In this document: positions 1 to 8,630 of the stretch, piece after piece
Layout of the letters: each line of letters opens with the position of its first letter
Numbering within the stretch: position 1 is the first letter of the stretch
Position numbers and translations under genes: made by a program
The notes under the pieces: model-generated
Databases searched by the model: none
What the model was told of the DNA's origin: nothing
The model's input: only the letters and a program-made list of their open reading frames with translations
Assembly (NCBI GenBank): GCA_963796565.1
Contig: CAWCMA010000001.1
Span: forward strand, 124,001-188,000
Origin: JAKAVN01 sp963796565
Lineage (GTDB): Bacteria > Desulfobacterota > Binatia > Binatales > Binataceae
Length of the DNA: 64,000 nt
Direction: 5' to 3'

Positions 1-1
1 T

Positions 2-1315
2 TTCCCCAAGAGCCTGAGCTCCTTCATGCTGGTGGGTGCCAAGGCGCAGGAATCGCCCTACGATCCGCGCGCGATTTTTGACTGGGCCAATCAGCGCTAC
101 ATCGTGTCGGCCGCGCATATCAGCGGGGCGGGCGCGGCTGTCGTTGACGTGGCGGTGAGCCTGTCCTCCAATCCGCTGGGCGGATGGTTCATCTACCACA
201 TCAACCAGAGCTCCGGTCCGAATCCGATCCTGGCGAGCGGAGAGTTCCCCGACTTCCCCACCCTGGGGCAGGATCGCCGGATGATTTACGTCGCGTTCAA
301 CGCGTTCACGGGCGAGACTTTCAACGGCGCTTACATGATGCTGCTGAAAAAGAGCGCGATGTACGCGGGGGCGACTTTTACTTTTTTTGAGCTGCAGCCC
401 AGCGCTTTCACGATTGCCAACACCAACGAAATGATGGACTCGCTCCAGCCGGCCAACGTGATGGACCGTACTGACAATCCGCGAGCCGAGTTCGTGGTCG
501 CCTCGCACAACATAAACGCCGTGAGCGGCCCCGGATGTAGCGGCGGATGCTCGGACGTGGCCGTCTTTGCGATATCGAATTCGGTTTTCAATACGGACCC
601 GACGAACACGGGGCCGGAGGTCTCGCAAGTCCTGGTGAATACGTCTGACACTTATTCCCTCCCGCCGCTCGCCGTGCAGCCCGCGTGCGCCAGCGGTCCC
701 TGTCTCATCGATACCGGCGACACCCGAGTCTCGGGCGAAGCGATCTATGCCTCGGGCTCGCTCTACGCGGCGCTGGGCACCAACGGTACCGGCGACGGTG
801 CCGGCGCGTCGCATTTCCTGTGGTTCCAGATACGGCCGGTGCTCAACGACAATGATCCGCAATGCGCGGGCAATTTCCTCAACCAATGCCCGCAGATCGT
901 CAGCGCGAGCATCCTGAACGAGATCTGCTGGGCCTGCGCCACCGGTCAGGGCGATAACGGCACCGGCGCGACATTTTATCCCGAGGTCCAGCCCGACCCC
1001 GAGGGCAATGTGCTGGTGGTGTTCAACTACTCCGACGACGCCACCTTTCCCTCGTCAGCCTACGCGACCAACCGTGCCACCGAGGCGCTGGGCGTCATGC
1101 ACGACAGCGGATTCTTTCTCCAGAACGGCCTGGCCATGTATCAGATTCCCGACACCAAGGGGATCAATCGATGGGGCGACTATACGGCGGCGTCGCTCGA
1201 TCTGACGCCGGGGACGCAGGCGTCGTTCTGGTTCGCGGGCGAGTCCTCGAAATCAGCCAACGCTTACCGCACTGCGATCGGCCATAATGAGTTCAAAAGG
1301 CCGGGCCAGCTATAG
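2..1315 (+). CDS. Secreted hypothetical protein, 5' truncated by window edge
   Basis: The reading frame is open to the first base, so the methionine at 26 is probably internal and the N-terminus with any signal peptide lies outside the window. About 437 residues are visible. They are rich in Gly, Ser, Thr, Asn and Asp, with a Cys-rich patch around GCSGGCSD and further paired cysteines, which suits an extracellular, disulfide-bonded beta protein. The C-terminus carries NRWGDYTAASLD followed by FWFAGE, a WGDY-type pattern I associate with uncharacterised secreted beta-propeller or sialidase-like proteins. No catalytic motif is recognised. Coding on this strand is supported by the length and by a clean stop before the next gene. 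The function is unknown. Confidence 0.6.
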   Translation, partial: FPKSLSSFMLVGAKAQESPYDPRAIFDWANQRYIVSAAHISGAGAAVVDVAVSLSSNPLGGWFIYHINQSSGPNPILASGEFPDFPTLGQDRRMIYVAFNAFTGETFNGAYMMLLKKSAMYAGATFTFFELQPSAFTIANTNEMMDSLQPANVMDRTDNPRAEFVVASHNINAVSGPGCSGGCSDVAVFAISNSVFNTDPTNTGPEVSQVLVNTSDTYSLPPLAVQPACASGPCLIDTGDTRVSGEAIYASGSLYAALGTNGTGDGAGASHFLWFQIRPVLNDNDPQCAGNFLNQCPQIVSASILNEICWACATGQGDNGTGATFYPEVQPDPEGNVLVVFNYSDDATFPSSAYATNRATEALGVMHDSGFFLQNGLAMYQIPDTKGINRWGDYTAASLDLTPGTQASFWFAGESSKSANAYRTAIGHNEFKRPGQL

Positions 1316-1398
1316 CTGCTGCCTTCGGCGCGACGCGCGGGCAGCGCAGGCGGCCTCGATACGATAGGCTCCTGGGCATGGACGCGTGCGTCGAGACG

Positions 1399-1863
1399 AT
1401 GACCCCGGCGCTCGCCCGGACGCGACTGCTCTACGTGGTGATTGTGGTCGCGCTCGCGATCGCGGGCTGCACACGCAGTGGTGGTCCGTCCGCAAGCGGC
1501 GGCGGACAGGCCGATGGCCCAACGGAGCCGTATGGCACTCTTACCGGCACAATCACGCGCGGTCCGATGTCTCCGGTGAGTCGGCCCGGCGCTCCATCTT
1601 CTCCCGTGCCCGTGGCCGGAGCCGAGCTTAAGATCCTTGACTTGAAAGGCACCGTGGTGGCGACGGCGCGCACCGATAGCGGCGGGAATTATCGCGTGAA
1701 CCTGCCGCCGGGCAACTACCGGGCGGAGCGCGGCACGGGATTCTCGGGCGCGGCCCGGAACCTGCCCGCGATCATCGCGATAAGCCCCGCCGGACAGACG
1801 CGGCTGGATATCTGGGTCGACACCGGCATCCGCGGTCCCGGCGGGCCGGCCACTACGCGCTGA
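1399..1863 (+). CDS. Putative lipoprotein with carboxypeptidase-regulatory-like domain
   Basis: This small envelope protein of 154 residues has a type II signal peptide: basic MTPALARTR, a hydrophobic stretch, then the lipobox AIAGC. A Gly/Ser-rich linker follows, and then one beta-sandwich module containing VAGAELKILD, ARTDSGGNYRVNLPPG and NYRAER. That is the usual pattern of CarboxypepD_reg/CNA-B-like Ig folds. An upstream in-frame ATG at 1378 would add seven residues before the signal peptide; neither start has a good ribosome site. Its 3' end overlaps the convergent trmL by 11 bases. It is probably anchored to a membrane by Lgt processing; the partner or ligand is unknown. Confidence 0.6.
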   Translation: MTPALARTRLLYVVIVVALAIAGCTRSGGPSASGGGQADGPTEPYGTLTGTITRGPMSPVSRPGAPSSPVPVAGAELKILDLKGTVVATARTDSGGNYRVNLPPGNYRAERGTGFSGAARNLPAIIAISPAGQTRLDIWVDTGIRGPGGPATTR

Positions 1864-2359
1864 GCCGTCCGGTCCGGCGGAGCGCTTCGTAGAGCACGAT
1901 CGACACCGCGTTGGCCAGGTTGAGACTGCGCACGCCGGGCTCGAAAATCGGAATCCTGTAGGTCGCCTCCGTCCGCGTGCCCAGAAATTCCTTGCCCAGC
2001 CCCTTCGTCTCGCTGCCGAAAACCAGCAAGTCGCCCGACGCGTAATCCGCCTCGAGATAAGTCCTATTCGCGCGCGCCGAGAAATATTTCATGTGCGGCC
2101 CATCCCCGCCGACAGAGGGCCCGGCCGGTTGCGGATGCATCGCGGCCGTAAACTCGTCCCATCCCGCATAAGTTCGCAAATCGACCAGCGGCCAATAGTC
2201 GAGTCCGGCGCGTTTGAGATAGCGGTCTTCGAGCGAGAAGCCGAGCGGGCCGACCAGATGCAGCCGCGTATGCGTCGCCGCCGCCAGACGCGCGATCGAT
2301 CCCGTGTTCTGCGGAATCTCCGGCCGTACCAGCACGATATGGAAATTAGGGATGTTCAA
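1853..2359 (-). CDS. trmL: tRNA (cytidine(34)-2'-O)-methyltransferase TrmL
   Basis: This SPOUT-class RNA methyltransferase has the usual TrmL length (168 residues; the family is 150-170). It transfers a methyl group from SAM to the ribose 2'-OH of the wobble base in certain leucine tRNAs. Visible signatures are the N-terminal VRPEIPQNTGSIARLAAA, the mid-protein VFGSETKGLG, and the knot-forming RSLNLANAVSIVLYEALRR at the C-terminus, which binds SAM. It heads a minus-strand run with the DUF1285 gene and dtd, giving a small RNA/translation-quality group. The closest alternative is another small SpoU methyltransferase, but the single-domain architecture fits TrmL best. Confidence 0.9.
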   Translation of the reverse strand: MNIPNFHIVLVRPEIPQNTGSIARLAAATHTRLHLVGPLGFSLEDRYLKRAGLDYWPLVDLRTYAGWDEFTAAMHPQPAGPSVGGDGPHMKYFSARANRTYLEADYASGDLLVFGSETKGLGKEFLGTRTEATYRIPIFEPGVRSLNLANAVSIVLYEALRRTGRLSA

Positions 2360-2382
2360 CCGCGACTCGGGCTCTGACGATC

Positions 2383-2865
2383 TCAGTCGTCCTTAACCCC
2401 CATGTTCGCGGACAAAAGCGGATAGCGCCGGCCGCGTATCGAGATCGAGAAGCCGCCGCGCTCGTCGGCCTCGAAGCCGGGGCTCAGATGGTAGTAGGCG
2501 TTGCGCAGGAAGCGCGCACGCATCGCGCCGCCCTTGACGCGGCAATAGAGCACGTGGTCGGCGCCGACCTCGAGCGTGGCCGGGTCGAGCGGCTCACGCT
2601 CATCGTCATTGAGCACGATGGTAAAGCCGCTTTGCGCGTCGCCGTCGATCGCCTTGACCACGTAGGGCGTGTCCTCGACCGTAATCGCGGCGCGCTCCTC
2701 GGCGACCTGCAGGAAGTAACTGCCGTCGGGATTTTGCCGGATGCTGCGGCTGAAGAGCAGCGCGATACGCGGGTTGTCGATCCGCTCGTCGTCGCTGTAC
2801 CAGTTGCCGTCGCGGCGAAACGAGATTTTGCCCGACTCGACGGCGTAAAAACCTGCTCGTGCCAT
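2383..2865 (-). CDS. DUF1285 family protein
   Basis: The protein has 160 residues and is soluble, with no signal peptide or membrane segment. The order of conserved patches fits the DUF1285 family: DGNWYSDDERIDNPRIALLF near the N-terminus, then DGSYFLQVAEERAAITVEDTPYVV, and a second small beta domain ending in GRRYPLLSANMG. Family structures show two beta-rich domains; the biochemical role is not established. The gene sits 3 bases downstream of dtd on the same strand and upstream of trmL, so the three are probably co-transcribed. Confidence 0.75.
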   Translation of the reverse strand: MARAGFYAVESGKISFRRDGNWYSDDERIDNPRIALLFSRSIRQNPDGSYFLQVAEERAAITVEDTPYVVKAIDGDAQSGFTIVLNDDEREPLDPATLEVGADHVLYCRVKGGAMRARFLRNAYYHLSPGFEADERGGFSISIRGRRYPLLSANMGVKDD

Positions 2866-2868
2866 GAT

Positions 2869-3315
2869 TCAACGTATCCGGCTATCCAGAATGATCGTCA
2901 CCGGCCCGTCATTGACCAGCGCCACTTCCATGTCGGCGCCGAACTCGCCGGTCTCGACTTTAACACCGCGATCGCGCGCGAGCGAAATGAAATGCTCGTA
3001 CAGCGGCCGCGCAAGCTCGGGTGGCGCCGCCTTGATGAACGACGGTCGCCGTCCGCCGCTGGTGTCGGCGAGGAGCGTGAATTGCGAGATCACCAACAAC
3101 TCGCCGCCGACCGCGCCCAGCGCCAGGTTCATCTTGCCCGCCGCGTCGGCGAAGATGCGCAGCCCCATGATTCGATCGGCGATAAATTCCGCGTCGGCTT
3201 CGGTGTCGTCGCGCGCCACGCCGAGCAGCACCGCGAAGCCCGGGCCGATTCGACCGAGACAATTACCGCCGACGCTGACTTCGGCCCGGCTCACGCGTTG
3301 AACAACTGCTCGCAT
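2869..3315 (-). CDS. dtd: D-aminoacyl-tRNA deacylase
   Basis: This enzyme hydrolyses D-amino acids (and mis-charged glycine) from tRNA in the cytoplasm. From MRAVVQRVSRAEV it is 148 residues, the normal length. The open frame runs 50 residues further upstream, but that part is unlike the family, so I place the start at 3315. The two signature motifs are present: SQFTLLADT with following GGRRPSF, and the cross-subunit NDGPVT near the C-terminus. It is divergent from lgt with about 100 bases between the starts, and leads into the DUF1285 gene and trmL. Confidence 0.92.
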   Translation of the reverse strand: MRAVVQRVSRAEVSVGGNCLGRIGPGFAVLLGVARDDTEADAEFIADRIMGLRIFADAAGKMNLALGAVGGELLVISQFTLLADTSGGRRPSFIKAAPPELARPLYEHFISLARDRGVKVETGEFGADMEVALVNDGPVTIILDSRIR

Positions 3316-3413
3316 CCCGGCGTCATATATACCGAGGCGTTGCCGTGCGCAAAGCCTGCCGCGGCGCGACGCGCTAGTCTGCGAGCTTCGCTCCGTATTA
3401 TAGTTGGGGTGCA

Positions 3414-4310
3414 ATGATTCCCATTTTGCTGCGCCTGGGACCGCTCCATCTGTTCGGCCATCCACTCACGATCACCATCTATAGCTACGGGCTGATGATG
3501 GCGCTCGGCTTCATCGCCGCCGATCTCGTGATTGCCGCCGATTGTCCCCGCCGCGGCATCGACCCCGACTACGCCACCGCCGTCGTGCTGTGGGGCGCGC
3601 TCGGTGGTCTCATCGGCGCCCGATTGTACGACGTGCTCAACAATTGGCACTTGTACATGGCCGACCCGATTACAATCATATGGTCGGGCTCGGGTTTCGT
3701 TTGGTTCGGCGGCTTTATCGGCGGCGTGACGGCCGCTTTCTTCGTCGCGCGCTACTACAAGGTTTCCGTCGGTGCGACGGCCGACATGTGCGGACCGGCG
3801 CTGGCGATAGGACAGGCGCTGGGGCGTATCGGATGCCATCTGTCGGGCGACGGCGACTGGGGGCTGCCCTCGACGCTGCCGTGGGCGGTCGCCTATCCCA
3901 AGGCGATCGTGGGTTGGGGCCCGCAGACCGTGCTCAAGCTGGGTCCCCACGGCACCCTGGTGTCGGGCTTTTTCCCCGGCGTCAGAGTCCATCCGACGCC
4001 TATCTACGAAGCCATTCTCTACATGGCCGTGTTTCTCATCTTGTGGTCGATGCGCCGGCGGGCCGGCACCCCGGGCCGCATCTTTTACCTCTACCTGGTG
4101 CTTTTGGGGGGATGCCGTTTCATGGTCGAGTTCCTTCGAGTCAACCCGCGCGTGCTGTGGGGGTTGAGCGAGGCTCAGCTCATCGGGCTCGCGATGCTGG
4201 TGGTCGGCGTCGTAGCTCTGTACATGACTGGCGGCGTATTCTCCGGATGGACGCGCGAGGAGCCGATGCCGCTGGGCGGTCCGAGCGCGAAAGTCGCGGC
4301 GGGCGCGTAG
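3414..4310 (+). CDS. lgt: Prolipoprotein diacylglyceryl transferase, divergent Lgt
   Basis: This is a polytopic inner-membrane protein of 298 residues with about seven hydrophobic segments. Lgt transfers diacylglycerol from phosphatidylglycerol to the lipobox cysteine. Family features seen are YSYGLMMALGF near the N-terminus, a GSGFVWFGGFIGG loop, the signature region ALGRIGCHLSGDGDWG (residues 135-150), and HPTPIYE before the last helices. Two residues known to be important in E. coli Lgt are changed: the His of the HGGL loop is Phe98 and the Asn of the GRxGN signature is Cys141. Similar substitutions occur, as I recall, in a deltaproteobacterial subgroup, so it may be functional or a paralogue. 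It is divergent from dtd and followed by a TlpA-like gene. Confidence 0.82.
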   Translation: MIPILLRLGPLHLFGHPLTITIYSYGLMMALGFIAADLVIAADCPRRGIDPDYATAVVLWGALGGLIGARLYDVLNNWHLYMADPITIIWSGSGFVWFGGFIGGVTAAFFVARYYKVSVGATADMCGPALAIGQALGRIGCHLSGDGDWGLPSTLPWAVAYPKAIVGWGPQTVLKLGPHGTLVSGFFPGVRVHPTPIYEAILYMAVFLILWSMRRRAGTPGRIFYLYLVLLGGCRFMVEFLRVNPRVLWGLSEAQLIGLAMLVVGVVALYMTGGVFSGWTREEPMPLGGPSAKVAAGA

Positions 4311-4356
4311 CGCTGCGCTACGCGCAGCGCGAAGCATAATCTGCGCAGAAACCAGG

Positions 4357-4968
4357 ATGACTCCGCGGGTAAAGCTGCTCTCCACGATCGCCGGCGCCGC
4401 ACTGCTGCTCGGCGTCCTGCTGATCGCGCTCTCGCAGATTCGGCGTGCAACCGCTCCGGGGCCGCAAGAAATGCAAGACATGGAGGGGAACTCCAGTATT
4501 CCGGGCCCTGACGGGCACGGGCCAGTGGCGGCGGGCGCAAAGGCCGCGCCTTTCAAGCTGACGGATTTGCAGGGCGATTCGGTTTCGATGGCCGACCTGC
4601 ACGGCAAGGTCGTGTTCCTCAATATCTGGGCGACCTGGTGCGCGCCGTGCCGTGAAGAGATGCCCTCGATGGAAAAGCTCTACGAGGGGATGCGCGGCGA
4701 CAAGGGTTTCGTGATGCTGGCGATCAGCCAGGATACCAGCAGCCGCGATGAGGTTTTGGCTTACGTCAAGAAGCACGGCTACCACTTCGATGTGCTGCTC
4801 GATCCGAAAAACGCGGTCGCCGAGGCCTACAACGTGAGCGGAGTTCCCGAAACTTTCATAATCGATCGCGAGGGCCGTATCGTCGCCCATCACTCAGGGG
4901 CGTTTGACTGGTCGCAGCCCGCGATTCGCGACGCGCTCGAGGAACTGCTCAAAGACAACAAGGGTTGA
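4357..4968 (+). CDS. TlpA/ResA-type thiol-disulfide oxidoreductase
   Basis: This periplasmic thioredoxin-fold protein of 203 residues is tethered by an N-terminal hydrophobic segment (about residues 7-26) that looks like an uncleaved signal anchor. The redox centre is WATWCAPC, cysteines 95 and 98. The cis-proline loop reads VSGVPETFII. A Gly/Pro-rich linker separates anchor and domain. Members of this group reduce disulfides, often during cytochrome c maturation, so it may serve the heme c proteins encoded at the right end of the window; that is inference. It follows lgt by 46 bases on the same strand and precedes the ctpA-like gene. Confidence 0.85.
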   Translation: MTPRVKLLSTIAGAALLLGVLLIALSQIRRATAPGPQEMQDMEGNSSIPGPDGHGPVAAGAKAAPFKLTDLQGDSVSMADLHGKVVFLNIWATWCAPCREEMPSMEKLYEGMRGDKGFVMLAISQDTSSRDEVLAYVKKHGYHFDVLLDPKNAVAEAYNVSGVPETFIIDREGRIVAHHSGAFDWSQPAIRDALEELLKDNKG

Positions 4969-5115
4969 GAGAACAGGCGAGCCCGCTCAAGCGAGGGGGT
5001 GTCCTGAAAAGACACGTCCGGCGCGAGAGGGGTTGTGGCGTCTGAAGTGCACAAAGAATATGCTGAACAGACACCCCACGCGCTCACCGTGGCGGGTTCT
5101 AGCTGCGAGTAAGTA

Positions 5116-6579
5116 ATGAAACGCAATCGTTCACCCTTCCTGTTCGCTGGTGTATGCGCGGTCGCGATCCTGGTCCTGGTCGCGGAGATCGCGGTGCGGC
5201 GCGCCGACGCGCTGCCCGACGATACCTACAAGGAACTGGCGACCTTCGCCAACGTGCTGGCGATCGTACAGAAGAACTACGTCGAGCCGGTCACCACTAA
5301 AGAACTCATCAACGGTGCGATAACCGGGATGCTGGCCTCGCTCGACCCGCATAGCGCCTACCTCACGCCCGACCTTTATCGTGACCTCGAGGTCGAAACC
5401 CGCGGCAGCTTCGGCGGGCTGGGTCTCGAAGTTACCGTCAAGGACGATCTCCTGACGGTCGTTTCGCCGATCGAGGACACTCCCGCGTACAAGGCCGGGG
5501 TTAAGGCGGGCGACCAGATCGTCAAGATCAACGATGACTTTACCAAGGGCATGACGCTGACCGACGCGGTCAAGCGGATGCGCGGGCCGCAGGGCAGCAA
5601 GATCCATCTGACCATCCATCGCAAGGGCGTGCCCGAGCTGTTCACGGTGACCGTGACTCGCGAGGTGATCAAAATAAAGTCGGTCAAGGCCAAGGAGTTG
5701 CGTCACGGCTACGACTACATCCGCGTCAGCAGCTTCGAAGAGGGCACCGGCGACGATCTGCAAAAGGCGCTGGACAAATTCCGCGCGCAGCATAACGGGC
5801 AAATCAAGGGACTGGTGCTCGATTTGCGCGATAACCCGGGCGGATTGCTGAACCAGGCGGTACAGGTCGGCGACGAATTCCTCGACGGCGGGCTTATCGT
5901 CTATACCCAGGGTCGCCAGGAGAATCAGCAGCAGAAGTACTTTTCGCATCGTAAGAAGGACTTCGTGGACTACCCGATGGTGGTACTGGTCAACGGCGGC
6001 AGCGCGAGCGCGAGCGAAATCGTCGCCGGCGCGCTGCAGGACCAGCGTCGCGCGATAACCGTTGGCACCCAGACCTTCGGCAAGGGTTCCGTGCAGACTA
6101 TTCTGCCGCTGGACGACCACTCCGCCCTGCGTCTGACCACGGCGCGATACTACACGCCCAACGGCCGCTCGATTCAGGCCGTCGGCATTACGCCCGACGT
6201 GACCTCCCAGCCGCCTAAAACCACGCTGGCCTCGCTCGAGCAGGAAGGCGCGACCATCAACCAGGACACCGAGATTCGCGAAAGCGACCTGCTGCATCAC
6301 TTCAAGAACAATGGCGTTCTGAAGGCGCCCAGCGCGCCCGCCGGAAAGGACGGCAGCGCTCCGGCCGCGGAGCCCGCGAAACATTCGAAGGCTGCCAGCG
6401 AAGGCGCTTCCAAAGAGCAGACCGACGTCCAACTCGACCGCGCGATTCAGGTGCTGGACAACTGGCACAGCTACAAGCCGCAGCTCGCGCGCAACGACAT
6501 CGCTGCGCAGGCGGCGCCGACCGCGGCGGCCGCTCCTGGCGGCTCCGATGATTCCGGTGCGAACGGCTCCGGGCACTAG
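5116..6579 (+). CDS. S41 family C-terminal processing peptidase (CtpA/Prc-like)
   Basis: This exported serine protease has 487 residues. An N-terminal hydrophobic segment acts as signal or anchor. It is followed by a PDZ domain (about residues 95-185, with GGLGLEVTVKDD and AGVKAGDQIVKIND) and the S41 catalytic domain. The Ser/Lys dyad is visible as VNGGSASASEI (Ser298, the middle serine) and TFGKGSVQ (Lys323). Such proteases trim C-termini of periplasmic and envelope proteins. The last roughly 100 residues are Ala/Gln/Pro/Ser-rich, low-complexity sequence beyond the usual core. A strong terminator follows, so the lgt-tlpA-ctpA run probably ends here. Confidence 0.92.
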   Translation: MKRNRSPFLFAGVCAVAILVLVAEIAVRRADALPDDTYKELATFANVLAIVQKNYVEPVTTKELINGAITGMLASLDPHSAYLTPDLYRDLEVETRGSFGGLGLEVTVKDDLLTVVSPIEDTPAYKAGVKAGDQIVKINDDFTKGMTLTDAVKRMRGPQGSKIHLTIHRKGVPELFTVTVTREVIKIKSVKAKELRHGYDYIRVSSFEEGTGDDLQKALDKFRAQHNGQIKGLVLDLRDNPGGLLNQAVQVGDEFLDGGLIVYTQGRQENQQQKYFSHRKKDFVDYPMVVLVNGGSASASEIVAGALQDQRRAITVGTQTFGKGSVQTILPLDDHSALRLTTARYYTPNGRSIQAVGITPDVTSQPPKTTLASLEQEGATINQDTEIRESDLLHHFKNNGVLKAPSAPAGKDGSAPAAEPAKHSKAASEGASKEQTDVQLDRAIQVLDNWHSYKPQLARNDIAAQAAPTAAAAPGGSDDSGANGSGH

Positions 6580-6635
6580 CGCCGCGGCGACAATCCACGC
6601 CCGCGGGTGCGATTAGTCTGTAGGTCTGATTGGCA

Positions 6636-6670
6636 AAGCCGCCGCCCTTGCATGGGCGGCGGCTTCATTT
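6636..6670 (+). terminator. Rho-independent terminator after the CtpA-like gene
   Basis: A perfect 12-base-pair stem (6636-6647 pairing with 6654-6665; left arm AAGCCGCCGCCC) closes a 6-base loop TTGCAT and is followed by CATTTTGC. It lies 57 bases after the protease stop codon and before xseA. Confidence 0.8.
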
Positions 6671-6784
6671 TGCACACGCGCCATCCGTCGGATCACCATC
6701 GGTAGTATCAGCGGCCGTCGTTTAACGCTCTTCTGGCGAACGCCTTACTTACGCTTGGCGGCGGCCATCTGGTAAGTTGGCCGC

Positions 6785-8272
6785 ATGGCCGGACAGCTCG
6801 AACTCTCGCTTCGCGGCCAGGTGCGGGCGCTCAACGTCACGCAACTGGCGCGGATGGTGCGCGAGACCCTGGAGGCCAATCTCGACGAGTGCTGGGTGGC
6901 GGGCGAAGTCTCCAACGCCCGTCTCGCTCCCTCGGGCCATCTCTACTTCACGCTGAAGGACTCCAACAGCGCGATAAGCGTCGTGATGTTCCGCTCGGCC
7001 GGCGCGCGGCTGCGTTTCAAAGTCGGCGACGGGATGCAGGTGGTGGTGCGCGGCCGGGTCGACCTCTACGAGACTCGCGGCGCGCTCCAGTTCTATGCCG
7101 AAGAGATGGAGCCGCGCGGGCTTGGCGCTCTGCAGCTCGCCTTCGAGCAGCTCAAGGAGCGGCTGGGACGCGAGGGGTTATTCGACCGGGGCCGCAAACG
7201 GACGCTGCCGTTTCTGCCTGCGGTGGTGGGAATCGTGACCGCGCTCGGCGGTGCGGCCCTGCGCGACATTGTCACCATCCTGCTCGCGCGCTATCCCAAT
7301 GTGCATCTCATCATTCGACCCGCGCGCGTGCAGGGCGCGGGCGCGGCGGCCGAAATCACCCAGGCGATCGGGGACCTCAATACCGACGCGCGCGCTGAGG
7401 TGATGATCGTAGGTCGCGGCGGCGGCTCGCTGGAAGATCTGTGGGCCTTCAACGAGGAGACGGTCGCCCGCGCAATCCATCGCTCGCAAATTCCGGTGAT
7501 CTCGGCCGTCGGACACGAAATCGACTACACCATCGCCGACTTCGTCGCCGACATGCGCGCGCCGACCCCGACCGCGGCCGCGCAGCTCGTGGTGCCGGAC
7601 AAGGCCGAGCTGCGCCGGCGGCTTGACGAAACCGGGGCGACACTCAATGGCGCCGCGGTAAGCGCACTGTCGGCCCATCGCCGGCACGTAGACCATTTCA
7701 ACTCGCGCTTGCGCGAGCCGCGCGCGGCGCTGCGCCAGGCGCGCCAGCGCGCGGATGAAGCGGCGGCCGAGCTTAAGGCGGCGCTCGCCTCGCGGCTTGG
7801 CGATCGCCGCCGCCACGTCGCCGCGCTGAGCGCGCATCTCGGGCCGCCCGGCGCGCTCGCGCGTGCGCTGCGCCTTGGGGCGGAGCGCGCCACGCTCCAT
7901 CTGGCGCAAGCAATGGGCGCGCGTGTGGCGCGGATGCGGATGCGCGTCGAGGCGATGGCCGCGCGGCTGGGCGAGGCGGCGCCGCGCGCGATGGCCGAGC
8001 GCAGGCGCGCCGCCGTGGCGGCCGCGGCGGTGCGGCTGGGCGCGGCGATGGAACGCGCCCAGGGGCGCCGGAACGCCGCGCTCGCGGCGCTGGCGGCGCA
8101 CCTGGACTCGACCTCGCCGCTCAAAGTGCTCGAGCGCGGATACGCCGTGGCGATAAACCTGCGCGACGGCCGCGCCGTGGTCGACGCCGCGCAGGTCGAG
8201 GTCGGCGACGAACTCGATCTACGGCTGAGCCGCGGCCGCTTGCGCGTCCGCACCATCGCGCACCAATCTTGA
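6785..8272 (+). CDS. xseA: Exodeoxyribonuclease VII large subunit
   Basis: This is the large subunit of the single-strand DNA exonuclease. It has an N-terminal OB-fold (about residues 15-110, starting VRALNVTQLARMVRETLE), then the catalytic domain with GRGGGSLEDLWAFNEE and GHEIDYTIADFVADMRAPTP. A very long Ala/Arg-rich coiled coil (about residues 270-440) follows, and the C-terminal tail VLERGYAV. The length of 495 residues is slightly above E. coli (456) because of the coiled coil. It starts right after a terminator and is followed by xseB after 29 bases and tlyA, so it begins a DNA/RNA maintenance operon. Confidence 0.95.
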   Translation: MAGQLELSLRGQVRALNVTQLARMVRETLEANLDECWVAGEVSNARLAPSGHLYFTLKDSNSAISVVMFRSAGARLRFKVGDGMQVVVRGRVDLYETRGALQFYAEEMEPRGLGALQLAFEQLKERLGREGLFDRGRKRTLPFLPAVVGIVTALGGAALRDIVTILLARYPNVHLIIRPARVQGAGAAAEITQAIGDLNTDARAEVMIVGRGGGSLEDLWAFNEETVARAIHRSQIPVISAVGHEIDYTIADFVADMRAPTPTAAAQLVVPDKAELRRRLDETGATLNGAAVSALSAHRRHVDHFNSRLREPRAALRQARQRADEAAAELKAALASRLGDRRRHVAALSAHLGPPGALARALRLGAERATLHLAQAMGARVARMRMRVEAMAARLGEAAPRAMAERRRAAVAAAAVRLGAAMERAQGRRNAALAALAAHLDSTSPLKVLERGYAVAINLRDGRAVVDAAQVEVGDELDLRLSRGRLRVRTIAHQS

Positions 8273-8301
8273 GGCGCGCGCGTCACCTCCGAGGCTAAGC
8301 A

Positions 8302-8613
8302 ATGGCCACCACCCGCAGGAAGTTCGAAGACGAGCTCAAGGACCTCGAGGGAATCGTCGCGCAGATCGACTCCGGCGAGCTTTCGCTGGAGGACTCGATT
8401 ACGGCCTTCGAACGGGGCGTCGGCCTGGTCCGCTCGCTCAACCAGAAGCTTGATGAGGTCGAGCGCAAAGTCGAACTGCTGATGCGCAACGCACAGGGCG
8501 AGCTCAAGGCGACCCCCTACGATCCGGCGGCGGCTAAAGCCGAAAGTGGCCATCACGAAAACGACGCCAAAAAAGACGACCACAAAAAAGACGACGAAGA
8601 CATTCCGTTCTGA
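8302..8613 (+). CDS. xseB: Exodeoxyribonuclease VII small subunit
   Basis: This is the small helical partner of XseA. The conserved core is visible as FEDELKDLEGIVAQIDSG, then LSLEDSITAFERGVGLV and LNQKLDEVERKVELL. The protein is 103 residues, longer than the roughly 80-residue norm because of a charged Asp/Lys/His-rich tail ending DEDIPF. A GAGG ribosome site lies upstream of the ATG. Its place directly after xseA confirms the assignment. Confidence 0.93.
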   Translation: MATTRRKFEDELKDLEGIVAQIDSGELSLEDSITAFERGVGLVRSLNQKLDEVERKVELLMRNAQGELKATPYDPAAAKAESGHHENDAKKDDHKKDDEDIPF

Positions 8614-8630
8614 GCGGAGCGCTTAGGCTG

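Noticed and set aside
5131..6576. Minus-strand open frame of about 480 codons opposite the protease
   Set aside because: The plus strand encodes complete PDZ and S41 motifs with the Ser/Lys dyad.
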